A DNA stretch of 18,796 nt from CAZAQB01 sp964487155 (GTDB lineage Bacteria > Pseudomonadota > Gammaproteobacteria > Nitrococcales > Nitrococcaceae). The stretch covers positions 1 through 18,796 of the forward strand of contig CAZAQB010000063.1 of assembly GCA_964487155.1 (NCBI GenBank), in the 5' to 3' direction. The stretch's first letter is position 1. Each line of letters opens with the position of its first letter. Below the pieces are notes generated by a model. That model made no database searches. It saw only the letters and a program-made list of their open reading frames with translations, and was not told where the DNA came from. Positions 1-6,285 of the stretch are shown one piece after another. A program made the position numbers and the translations under genes.

Positions 1-53
1 TGCCGGCCGCGACCGTGCTGGCCGGGCGCGGGCTGGTGGACCATTACGTCTGA
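1..53 (+). CDS. C-terminal tail of upstream gene, possibly FliK (partial)
   Basis: An open frame enters from the left edge and ends at a TGA at 51-53, giving the last 16 residues, PAATVLAGRGLVDHYV. The codon use is GC-rich like the genes that follow. In many gammaproteobacteria the gene before fliL is fliK, the hook-length ruler and export-switch protein, and FliK proteins often end in a short Gly-Leu-(Leu/Val)-Asp-x-(Tyr/Phe) tail similar to this one. The family call therefore rests on position and a very short match and is tentative. That the stretch is coding is itself likely but not certain. Confidence 0.4.
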   Translation, partial: PAATVLAGRGLVDHYV

Positions 54-120
54 GGGGGCTTCGGCGCGGGGGATGCTGAGCTGGCGGCGCCCTGGGCTCC
101 CGGTCGTACCCTGGAAACCG

Positions 121-149
121 GGACTGAGTGAAACGGACTGAGGACTGAG
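121..149 (+). repeat. Short GGACTGAG direct repeats
   Basis: The octamer GGACTGAG occurs at 121-128, 135-142 and 142-149. The last two share one G. The spacing is uneven, so this looks like a decayed short repeat rather than a clean tandem array. Function is unknown. Confidence 0.5.
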
Positions 150-188
150 TGGGGCGGGCCGCCCCGACCCCAGTGCCGGTCGGAGGGC

Positions 189-219
189 GTAGGGTGGGCA
201 GAGCGCAGCGAAGCCCACC
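189..219. repeat. GTAGGGTGGGC-type imperfect palindromic repeat
   Basis: The stretch begins GTAGGGTGGGC and ends GCCCACC, so GGTGGGC and GCCCACC can pair around a GC-rich, GAGCGCAGCG-containing loop. From memory, similar elements are dispersed between genes in many proteobacterial genomes. Only one copy is seen in this window. Confidence 0.6.
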
Positions 220-403
220 GTTCCCGCGAAGTACCGGGTACTGCTACTGAGTACGCTCGGCGCCTTGCCATGGTCCCATTAGCCGGCCGTAGCCCCAGGT
301 TGCGAAGAAACGTGGGGTCGACACCTCAGGCGCCGGGGCGGCATCTTCCGGGCCCGGTGACAAGCCCAACCCGCGGCATCCACCCCACCGCCCTTAGTGG
401 GAA

Positions 404-435
404 CGCCGGATGCGCTTCGCTTATCCGGCCTACGC
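404..435 (+). repeat. REP-like palindrome, left copy of a facing pair
   Basis: GCCGGAT at 405-411 pairs with ATCCGGC at 423-429, and the flank continues CTACGC. The order GCCGGAT...ATCCGGCCTAC closely resembles the REP (palindromic unit) consensus of enterobacteria as I remember it. A second copy lies 27 bases downstream in the opposite direction (463-500), so the pair has the organisation of a BIME (bacterial interspersed mosaic element). Such elements are usually moved by RAYT-type transposases; none is encoded here. Confidence 0.75.
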
Positions 436-462
436 CCGTCGCCAACGGTGCGGCCGAGGCCC

Positions 463-500
463 GCGTAGGCCGGATAAGGCGCAATGCGCCGCATCCGGCG
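463..500 (-). repeat. REP-like palindrome, right copy of a facing pair
   Basis: The element reads GCGTAGGCCGGATAAGGCGC at its left end and CGCATCCGGCG at its right end. The stem GCCGGAT (469-475) pairs with ATCCGGC (493-499), with an inner GGCGC/GCGCC stem. It is in inverse orientation to the element at 404-435: GCGTAGGCCGG here against CCGGCCTACGC there. Together they could form one long hairpin. Confidence 0.75.
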
Positions 501-668
501 CCCCCCCCCGAATTAACCGATCAACCGATCACCGAGTCACCCCCCGCGCCCGCCCCACGCCGGCATCCCGTCACCCGGTTCGCGGCCGAGGCGCTGCGGC
601 GTCGGCTTTCCGTCGCGCCCCCCCGGAACATGTCCGCTCGGCTGGCCGCCTGCCGCCGTTCGCGCCCG

Positions 669-685
669 TTGGCACGAGCATTGCT
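669..685 (+). promoter_or_regulatory. Sigma-54 (RpoN) promoter for fliL operon
   Basis: The string TTGGCACGAGCATTGCT matches the RpoN consensus (TGGCACG-N4-TTGCW) at every fixed position. The -24 GG is at 671-672 and the -12 GC at 683-684, with the required 10 bases between. Transcription should start near 695, about 33 bases before the chosen fliL ATG. It lies immediately upstream of fliL with no gene between. In polar flagellates such promoters need an enhancer-binding protein of the FleQ/FlrA type; that gene is not in the window and I could not identify its binding site. Confidence 0.9.
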
Positions 686-727
686 GTCTCCTGATTCAGA
701 CCTTTCTGAAGCATGGGAGCGCCAGAG

Positions 728-1237
728 ATGGCCCAAATCAGTTCCCCCCGCCGCCAGGCGGGCCTCTCCACGGTGGTGGTGATCGCGCTGGTGCTGGCGG
801 TGGTGCTGCTGATGGCCGGCGGCACCGTCGGCGTGCTGTTCGCCACCGGGGTGATGGGAAGCCCGCCGGACGCCGCGGCGGAGCAGACCGCCGAGGTGGC
901 GGAGGAGCCGCCGCCGGCGCCGCCGGTCTACCTGCCCCTGGAACCGGTGATCGTGGTCAACCTGCGCGGCGAGGGGTCCACCTCCTACCTGCAGGCCGGT
1001 GTGGAGATCATGGCCCGCGGCCAGGAAGTCATCACCGCCGTGCAGGAGCACATGCCGGTGGTGCGCAACAATCTGCTGCTGCTGCTAGGCAGCCAGACCT
1101 ACGACGACATCGACGACCGTCAGGGCAAGGACCGGCTCCGGGAGCGGGCCCGGGAGGAGATCAACCGGGTGCTCGCCGAGCAGGGCCTTGAGGGCGAGGT
1201 GGAGGCGGTGTACTTCACCTCCTTCGTGCTGCAGTAG
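728..1237 (+). CDS. fliL: Flagellar basal body-associated protein FliL
   Basis: FliL is a single-pass inner-membrane protein that surrounds the stator around the rotor and supports motor torque. The product is 169 residues, a normal length. A short basic N-terminus is followed by one membrane helix (about residues 11-36, starting TVVVIALVLAVVLLMAGG) and a periplasmic domain with the family pattern YLPLEPVIVVNL near residue 70. It ends FTSFVLQ, typical of FliL. Two in-frame ATGs exist, at 713 and 728. I chose 728 because GGAG at 716-719 sits 8 bases before it, whereas 713 has no good ribosome site. It is the first gene after the sigma-54 promoter, and fliM follows after 15 bases. Confidence 0.93.
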   Translation: MAQISSPRRQAGLSTVVVIALVLAVVLLMAGGTVGVLFATGVMGSPPDAAAEQTAEVAEEPPPAPPVYLPLEPVIVVNLRGEGSTSYLQAGVEIMARGQEVITAVQEHMPVVRNNLLLLLGSQTYDDIDDRQGKDRLRERAREEINRVLAEQGLEGEVEAVYFTSFVLQ

Positions 1238-1252
1238 CCGGAGAGCCGCGCC

Positions 1253-2260
1253 GTGAGCGACCAGGACATCCTCAGCCAGGACGAGATCGACGCCCTCCTC
1301 CACGGGGTGGAGGGCGGGTCGGTCGACACCGAGACCGACGACTATGCCCCGCCCGGCGGAATCTCGCTGTACGACTTCAACAGCCAGGAGCGCATCATCC
1401 GGGGCCGCATGCCGACCCTGGAGATGGTCAACGAGCGCTTCGCCCGGCTGCTGCGCATCGGGCTGTTCAACATGCTGCGCAAGGCCCCCGAGGTGTCCGT
1501 GGGCGGCGTCGACCTGCTCAAGTTCGGCGAGTACATCCACACCCTGTACGTGCCCACCAGCCTCAACATGATGCGGGTGCCGCCGCTGCGCGGCACCGGG
1601 CTGACAGTGCTGGACCCGAAGCTGGTGTTCGTGCTGGTGGACAACTTCTTCGGCGGCGACGGGCGCTACCACTCCAAGATCGAGGGGCGCGAGTTCACCG
1701 CCACCGAGACCCGCATCATCCGCCGGGTGCTGAACCAGGTGTTCAGCGACCTGCAGGAGGCCTGGCGACCGGTGCTGCCGGTGGAGTTCCAGTTCCACCA
1801 CATGGAGGTGAACCCCCAGTTCGCCAACATCGTCTCGCCCAGCGAGGCGGTGGTGATCAGCCGCTTCCACGTCGAGCTTGAAGGCGGCGGCGGCGAGCTG
1901 CACGTAACGCTGCCCTACACCATGATCGAGCCCATCCGCGACATGCTCGACGCCGGGGTGCAGAGCGACCGCAACGAAGTGGACGAACGCTGGCTGCGCT
2001 CGGTGCGCCGCGAGACGCGCAACGCCCAGGTGGAGCTGGCCTCCACCCTCTGCGAGATCAACATCGGCCTGCGCGACCTGCTGCGCATGAAGCCCGGCGA
2101 CGTGATCCCCATCCCCACCCCCGAGAGCGTGGTGGTGGAGGCCGAGGGGGTGCCGGTGCTGCGCGGCCGGCTGGGCCAGTCCGACGGCAAGGTGGCGGTG
2201 AAGGTGGATGAGCCGATCCGCTCCCCGGAACCGCAATCCTTCTTCCAGTTGAGGAGATAA
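1253..2260 (+). CDS. fliM: Flagellar motor switch protein FliM
   Basis: FliM forms the middle of the cytoplasmic C-ring, receives CheY-phosphate and passes the signal that reverses rotation. The protein is 335 residues, usual for the family. Its N-terminus carries the CheY-binding peptide ILSQDEIDALL (residues 6-16). The middle CheC-like domain follows (about 45-235, with the pattern PPLRGTGLTVLDPKLVF), and a C-terminal SpoA domain (about 250-330) pairs with FliN. The start is a GTG with GGAG at 1240-1243 just upstream. FliN begins 3 bases after the stop. All expected segments are intact. Confidence 0.97.
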   Translation: MSDQDILSQDEIDALLHGVEGGSVDTETDDYAPPGGISLYDFNSQERIIRGRMPTLEMVNERFARLLRIGLFNMLRKAPEVSVGGVDLLKFGEYIHTLYVPTSLNMMRVPPLRGTGLTVLDPKLVFVLVDNFFGGDGRYHSKIEGREFTATETRIIRRVLNQVFSDLQEAWRPVLPVEFQFHHMEVNPQFANIVSPSEAVVISRFHVELEGGGGELHVTLPYTMIEPIRDMLDAGVQSDRNEVDERWLRSVRRETRNAQVELASTLCEINIGLRDLLRMKPGDVIPIPTPESVVVEAEGVPVLRGRLGQSDGKVAVKVDEPIRSPEPQSFFQLRR

Positions 2261-2262
2261 CC

Positions 2263-2670
2263 ATGAGCGAGAACACGACCTCTTCCGGGGGCGGCGGGGA
2301 CGACTGGGAGGCCGCCCTGGCCGAGCAGTCCGGCGCCGAGGCGGGCGGCGCCGCCCGGGCCCCCCTGGACGAACTGCAGGCGGACCCGGCGGCGGGCAGC
2401 CAGGACGAGGACGTCAACCTGGACGTCATCCTGGACATCCCGGTGACCCTGTCGCTGGAGATCGGCCGCACCCGCATCGCCATCCGCAACCTGCTGCAGC
2501 TCAACCAGGGATCGGTGGTGGAGCTCGACCGGCTGGCCGGCGAGCCCATGGACGTGCTGGTCAACGGCACCCTGGTGGCCCACGGCGAGGTGGTGGTGGT
2601 GAACGACCGCTTCGGCATCCGGCTCACCGACGTGGTGAGCCCCAGCGAGCGCATCCGGAAGCTGCGCTGA
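2263..2670 (+). CDS. fliN: Flagellar motor switch protein FliN
   Basis: FliN forms the base of the C-ring and also acts as a docking site for the FliH-FliI export complex. The 135-residue product has a variable, Gly/Ala/Asp-rich N-terminus (about 1-50). The conserved SpoA domain follows (about 55-133), with VNLDVILDIPVTLSLEIG, LLQLNQGSVVELDRLAGEP and DRFGIRLTDVV. A strong ribosome site, GAGGAGATAACC, directly precedes the ATG and overlaps the end of fliM, so the two are probably translated together. The acidic stretch before the SpoA domain is common in proteobacterial FliN. Confidence 0.97.
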   Translation: MSENTTSSGGGGDDWEAALAEQSGAEAGGAARAPLDELQADPAAGSQDEDVNLDVILDIPVTLSLEIGRTRIAIRNLLQLNQGSVVELDRLAGEPMDVLVNGTLVAHGEVVVVNDRFGIRLTDVVSPSERIRKLR

Positions 2671-2671
2671 G

Positions 2672-3100
2672 ATGGGCCGGAGCGTCTCCACGCTGACCGC
2701 CCTGGGGCTGGCCGCCCTGTCCGGGCCGCTGCTGGCCGCAGAGCCGGCGAGCCCCGGCGCTGGCGCCGGCGAGCTGCTGCGGGTGGTGCTGGGCCTGGGC
2801 CTGGTGGTGGCGGTGATCGCCGCCCTGGCCTGGGGGCTGCGGCGCATGGGCGGCCCCGGGGGCGGCGGCAGTGGCCGGCTGCGGGTGCTGGCCGGGGTCG
2901 CAGTGGGCACCCGGGAGCGGGTGGTGCTGCTGCAGGCCGGCGACACCCAGCTGCTGCTGGGGGTGGCGCCGGGCCGGGTGCAGACCCTGCACGTGCTGGA
3001 TGAGCCCCTCGCCGCAGGCGTCGCAGCGGACGCCGAGAGCACGGCCGGCGGCGGCTTCGCCGAGCGCCTGCGCCAGGCCATGGCGAGGCCACGCTCATGA
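2672..3100 (+). CDS. fliO: Flagellar biosynthesis protein FliO
   Basis: FliO is a membrane scaffold that helps FliP assemble into its ring and is not part of the final gate. The product is 142 residues. It has an N-terminal hydrophobic signal-like segment (about 5-23, ending LLAAEP), then a membrane helix (about 35-55, RVVLGLGLVVAVIAALAWGL), then a small cytoplasmic domain with the family pattern LRVLAGVAVGTRERVVLLQ. FliO diverges strongly between species, so length and position between fliN and fliP carry much of the call. The ATG is one base after the fliN stop, and the gene overlaps fliP by the four bases ATGA. Confidence 0.9.
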   Translation: MGRSVSTLTALGLAALSGPLLAAEPASPGAGAGELLRVVLGLGLVVAVIAALAWGLRRMGGPGGGGSGRLRVLAGVAVGTRERVVLLQAGDTQLLLGVAPGRVQTLHVLDEPLAAGVAADAESTAGGGFAERLRQAMARPRS

Positions 3101-3837
3101 TCCGCCTGCTCGTGTTCGTGCTGCTGGCCCTGGCGGCCCCGCTGGCGTTCGGCCAGACGCCGGGGCTGGAGGCGGTGACCGTGCAGGACACCGCCGGCGG
3201 CCAGACCTACAGCCTCAGCATCCAGGCGCTGGCGGTGATGACGGTGTTGAGCCTGCTGCCGGCGGCGCTGCTCACCATGACCTCCTTCACCCGCATCATC
3301 ATCGTGCTGGCCATCCTGCGCCAGGCGCTCGGTACCGCCAGCACGCCGTCCAACCAGGTGCTGCTGGGCCTCGCCCTGTTCCTCAGCCTGTTCGTCATGG
3401 CGCCGGTGATGACCGAGATCCACGGCGCCGCGGTGGAGCCTTACATGGCGGGGGAGGTGAACCTCACCGACGCCCTGGGGCAGGCGGCATCGCCCCTGCG
3501 CCAGTTCATGCTGGCCCAGACCCGGGAGGAGGATGTCGGCCTGTTCCTGGGCATCTCGGGCAAGGGCCCGGTGGAGACGGTGGACGACGTGCCGCTGTCG
3601 GTGCTGGTGCCGGCGTTCATGACCAGCGAGCTGAAGACCGCCTTCCAGATCGGCTTCATCATCTTCCTGCCGTTCCTGGTGATCGATCTGGTGGTGGCCA
3701 GCACGCTGATGTCCATGGGCATGCTGATGCTCTCGCCGATGATCATCTCGCTGCCGTTCAAGATCATGCTGTTCGTGCTGGTGGACGGCTGGTCCCTGAT
3801 CATGGGGACGCTCGCCTCCAGCTTCTACCCGACCTGA
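3097..3837 (+). CDS. fliP: Flagellar export gate protein FliP
   Basis: FliP is the core ring subunit (five copies) of the flagellar type III export gate, FliP5-FliQ4-FliR1. The protein has 246 residues. A cleavable signal peptide is visible at residues 1-19 (RLLVFVLLALAAPLAFG). Family signatures are clear: ILRQALGTASTPSNQVLLGL after the first membrane helix, and FQIGFIIFLPFLVIDLVVAS in the second half. Four membrane segments are evident. The start overlaps the fliO stop (ATGA), pointing to coupled translation. fliQ follows after 13 bases. Confidence 0.97.
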   Translation: MIRLLVFVLLALAAPLAFGQTPGLEAVTVQDTAGGQTYSLSIQALAVMTVLSLLPAALLTMTSFTRIIIVLAILRQALGTASTPSNQVLLGLALFLSLFVMAPVMTEIHGAAVEPYMAGEVNLTDALGQAASPLRQFMLAQTREEDVGLFLGISGKGPVETVDDVPLSVLVPAFMTSELKTAFQIGFIIFLPFLVIDLVVASTLMSMGMLMLSPMIISLPFKIMLFVLVDGWSLIMGTLASSFYPT

Positions 3838-3850
3838 GGGGGAGGCTTAC

Positions 3851-4132
3851 ATGTCGCCGGAAATGGCCATCGAACTGGGCCGCGACGCCCTCACCACGGC
3901 GGTCATGCTGGCCGCGCCCATCCTGCTCTCGGCGCTGGGCGCCGGGTTGCTGATCGGCATGTTCCAGGCCGCCACCCAGATCAATGAACAGACCCTGAGC
4001 TTCGTGCCCAAGCTGGCGGTGATGGCGATCACCATCATGATCGTGGCGCCGTGGATGGTGAGCGTGCTGGTGGACTTCTCCGAGGGACTGATCCGGGGGA
4101 TTCCCGCCATGATCCGCCACGGCGGCCCGTGA
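3851..4132 (+). CDS. fliQ: Flagellar export gate protein FliQ
   Basis: FliQ is the small subunit (four copies) of the export gate and forms two membrane helices that wrap around FliP/FliR. The product is 93 residues, close to the usual 89-90. It shows the typical pattern: helix 1 (about 14-38), the loop FQAATQINEQTLSFVPKL, then helix 2 (about 56-76). A strong ribosome site, GGGGGAGG (3838-3845), precedes the ATG. Its stop overlaps the GTG start of fliR (GTGA at 4129-4132). Confidence 0.97.
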   Translation: MSPEMAIELGRDALTTAVMLAAPILLSALGAGLLIGMFQAATQINEQTLSFVPKLAVMAITIMIVAPWMVSVLVDFSEGLIRGIPAMIRHGGP

Positions 4133-4905
4133 CCGTCACCGCCGCCGAGGTGGGGGCCTGGCTGGGCGCCTTCCTCTGGCCCTTCATGCGCGTCGGCGCG
4201 CTGTTCCTCAGCGCGCCGCTGTTCGGCAACACGCTGTTGCCGGTGCGGGTGCGGGTGTTCGCCGGGGCGGCGCTCACTGTGGCGGTGATGCCGGCGGTGG
4301 GGCCGGTGCCGGCCCTCGATCCGCTGTCGCTGGAGGCGCTGCTGGTGGCGGCGCAGCAGGTGCTGATCGGCGTGGCCATGGGGCTGCTGCTGTCGCTGGC
4401 CTTCCAGGCGGTGACCATTGCGGGCGAGGCCATGTCGCTGAACATGGGCCTGGGCTTCGCTACCATGGCGGATCCCCAGAGCGGGGTCTCCACCCCGGTG
4501 CTGGGCCAGTTCCTGCTGATCCTCTCCACCCTGCTGTTCCTCAGCATCGGCGGCCACCTGCTGCTGGTGGAGGTGCTGGCGGAGAGCTTCCGCAGCCTGC
4601 CGGTGGACCAGGCCGGCCTCACCCGCCAGGACTTCATCGATATCGCCTTCTGGGGCGCGCGCATGTTCGCCGGCGGCGTGCTCATCGCCCTGCCGGCCAT
4701 CGCCGTGCTGCTCACCGCCCAGATGCTGCTCGGCGTGATGACCCGCGCCGCCCCGCAGATGAACATCTTCTCCGTCGGCTTTCCCATCACCATCCTGCTG
4801 GGCCTGGTGAGCCTGCTGGTGCTGGTGATCCCCTCCCTGACCCCCCGCATGACGGAACTCTGGCGCGAGGCCTTCGCCGTGGTGCGCCGGATTCTCGGCG
4901 GCTGA
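4129..4905 (+). CDS. fliR: Flagellar export gate protein FliR
   Basis: FliR is the single-copy subunit that completes the spiral export gate and contacts FlhB. I start it at the GTG at 4129, which overlaps the fliQ stop and gives 258 residues beginning VTVTAAEVGAWLGAFLWPFM, matching normal FliR length (about 260). The frame is open back to an ATG at 4051, but that extension lies wholly inside fliQ and is not FliR-like. Multiple membrane helices are visible, and MNMGLGFATMADPQSG is a typical FliR signature. The next gene, flhB, is separated by a repeat and an assembly gap, unlike the tight packing before. Confidence 0.95.
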   Translation: MTVTAAEVGAWLGAFLWPFMRVGALFLSAPLFGNTLLPVRVRVFAGAALTVAVMPAVGPVPALDPLSLEALLVAAQQVLIGVAMGLLLSLAFQAVTIAGEAMSLNMGLGFATMADPQSGVSTPVLGQFLLILSTLLFLSIGGHLLLVEVLAESFRSLPVDQAGLTRQDFIDIAFWGARMFAGGVLIALPAIAVLLTAQMLLGVMTRAAPQMNIFSVGFPITILLGLVSLLVLVIPSLTPRMTELWREAFAVVRRILGG

Positions 4906-4935
4906 GGCCTGGCCTTTGGTGCGGTCGGTATAGAG

Positions 4936-4970
4936 CCGCGGATGAACGCAGATGAACACGGATGTTGATG
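4936..4970 (+). repeat. GATGAACRCN decamer repeat, copy 1
   Basis: After CCGCG come three units with an exact 10-base period: GATGAACGCA (4941), GATGAACACG (4951) and the decayed GATGTTGATG (4961). A second stretch of the same family and orientation sits at 18749-18771. From memory, similar strings occur between genes in many bacterial genomes. It ends 28 bases before the N gap, so a longer repeat block may explain the gap. Confidence 0.7.
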
Positions 4971-4998
4971 GGTGGGTTTGGCCGGCTCCCACACAGGG

Positions 4999-5098
4999 NN
5001 NNNNNNNNNNNNNNNNNNNNNNNNNNNNNNNNNNNNNNNNNNNNNNNNNNNNNNNNNNNNNNNNNNNNNNNNNNNNNNNNNNNNNNNNNNNNNNNNNN
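4999..5098. other. Assembly gap of 100 Ns
   Basis: Exactly 100 undetermined bases lie between fliR and flhB. A round number like this is usually a placeholder, so the real length is unknown. fliR is complete before it and flhB has its own ribosome site after it, so no coding sequence of either is missing. An insertion or extra promoter inside the gap cannot be excluded. Confidence 0.95.
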
Positions 5099-5121
5099 CC
5101 AACTGAGACCGGAGTCACGCC

Positions 5122-6279
5122 GTGGCCGAAGAGAACCAGGACGGGCAGGAGAAGACCGAAGAGCCGACTCCCAAGCGCCGGCGGGAAGCGCGGGAGGAGG
5201 GCCAGGTCCCGCGCTCGCGTGAGCTGACCACGCTGCTGGTGATGGTGGGATCGGCCGGCACCCTGCTGGCGCTGGGGGAGGGCATGGCCACCGGGCTGGC
5301 CCGAACCCTGGAGAGTGCCTTTCAGGCCGACCGGGAGCTGATCTTCGATCCCAAGGCGCCGCTGCAGCTGCTCGGCGGCTCGCTGTGGCGGGTGGTGGTG
5401 GTGGTGGGGCCGTTCGCGGTGATCATGCTGGTGCTCACCGTGGCGGCCTCCTCGGCTCTCGGCGGCGTGTCGTTCAGCGTCAAGGCGCTGGCGCCCAAGT
5501 TCGAGAAGCTCAATCCGTTGAAGGGCCTGAAGCGCATCTTCGGCGTCAACGGCCTGATGGAGCTGGCCAAGGCCCTGGTCAAGGTGATCATCGTCGGCGC
5601 CATCGGCGGCACGCTGTTCTGGCTCTCCTGGGGCCGCTTCGAGGCCATCGCCGCCGCCCCGCTGGAGTCGGGCATGGCGCTGGCCTCCGACGTGTTCTTC
5701 TACACCTTCCTGGCGGTGTCCGCGGTGCTGATCATCCCCGCCGCCGCCGACGTGCCCTACCAGCTCTGGGAGCACACCCGCAAGCTGCGCATGACCCACC
5801 AGGAGCTCAAGGAGGAGTTCAAGCAGACCGAGGGCCGCCCGGAGGTGAAGTCCCGCATCCGGGGCCTGCAGCAGCGCATGGCCCAGGGCCGGATGATGGA
5901 GAAGGTGCCGGAGGCGGACGTGGTGGTCACCAACCCGACCCATTTCGCGGTGGCGCTGAAGTACGACCAGCTGCGCATGGGCGCACCCCGGATCGTGGCC
6001 AAGGGCACCGACCGGGTGGCCGCGCGCATCCGCGAACTGGCCGCCGAGCATCGGGTGGCGCTGTTCGAGGCGCCGCCCCTGGCACGGGCCTTGTATCACC
6101 ACGGCGCACTGGACCAGGAGATTCCCGCGGGACTCTACCTGGCCGTGGCCCAGGTGCTGGCCTACGTCTACCAGCTGCGCGGTCCCCGCCCGGCGGGCCA
6201 GCAGGGCCCGGCCCGGCCGGCCCCGGAGGTGCCGGAGGAGTTCCAGGTCCGTCCCCGCGGACGCCGAGCCAGGAGATAG
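5122..6279 (+). CDS. flhB: Flagellar export switch protein FlhB
   Basis: FlhB sits at the export gate and switches substrate class from rod/hook to filament after self-cleavage, under control of FliK. The protein is 385 residues, usual for the family. It has the conserved start AEENQDGQEKTEEPTPKRR, four membrane segments (about 35-215) and a cytoplasmic domain with the autocleavage motif NPTH at residues 271-274, cut between N and P. The C-terminal tail is Pro/Arg-rich. The start is GTG with GGAG at 5111-5114. It lies 3' of the N gap, so its promoter or coupling to fliR cannot be judged. flhA follows after 6 bases. Confidence 0.97.
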   Translation: MAEENQDGQEKTEEPTPKRRREAREEGQVPRSRELTTLLVMVGSAGTLLALGEGMATGLARTLESAFQADRELIFDPKAPLQLLGGSLWRVVVVVGPFAVIMLVLTVAASSALGGVSFSVKALAPKFEKLNPLKGLKRIFGVNGLMELAKALVKVIIVGAIGGTLFWLSWGRFEAIAAAPLESGMALASDVFFYTFLAVSAVLIIPAAADVPYQLWEHTRKLRMTHQELKEEFKQTEGRPEVKSRIRGLQQRMAQGRMMEKVPEADVVVTNPTHFAVALKYDQLRMGAPRIVAKGTDRVAARIRELAAEHRVALFEAPPLARALYHHGALDQEIPAGLYLAVAQVLAYVYQLRGPRPAGQQGPARPAPEVPEEFQVRPRGRRARR

Positions 6280-6285
6280 CATCCG

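Larger units (their letters stand above)
54..727. other. Long intergenic region before fliL, repeat-rich
   Basis: No convincing gene lies here. Open frames in this stretch run through palindromic repeats and have no homology I recognise. It contains three near-copies of GGACTGAG (121-149), a GTAGGGTGGGC-type imperfect palindrome (189-219), two REP-like palindromes facing each other (404-500), a run of nine C (501-509), two tandem copies of AACCGATC (515-530), and the sigma-54 promoter of fliL (669-685). I saw no clear terminator with a T-run for the upstream gene. Confidence 0.75.

Noticed and set aside
270..782. A 170-codon + strand frame before fliL
   Set aside because: It reads through the REP palindromes and the C-run, overlaps the fliL start in another frame, and shows no domain.
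1085..3423. Long antisense frames opposite fliL, fliM, fliN, fliO and fliP
   Set aside because: The composition is shadow-like (rich in His, Ala, Arg), with no known domains, and the + strand genes are certain.
4051..4128. N-terminal extension of fliR to an upstream ATG
   Set aside because: The extension lies inside fliQ, is hydrophilic and unlike FliR. The GTG at 4129 gives normal length and a GTGA overlap.
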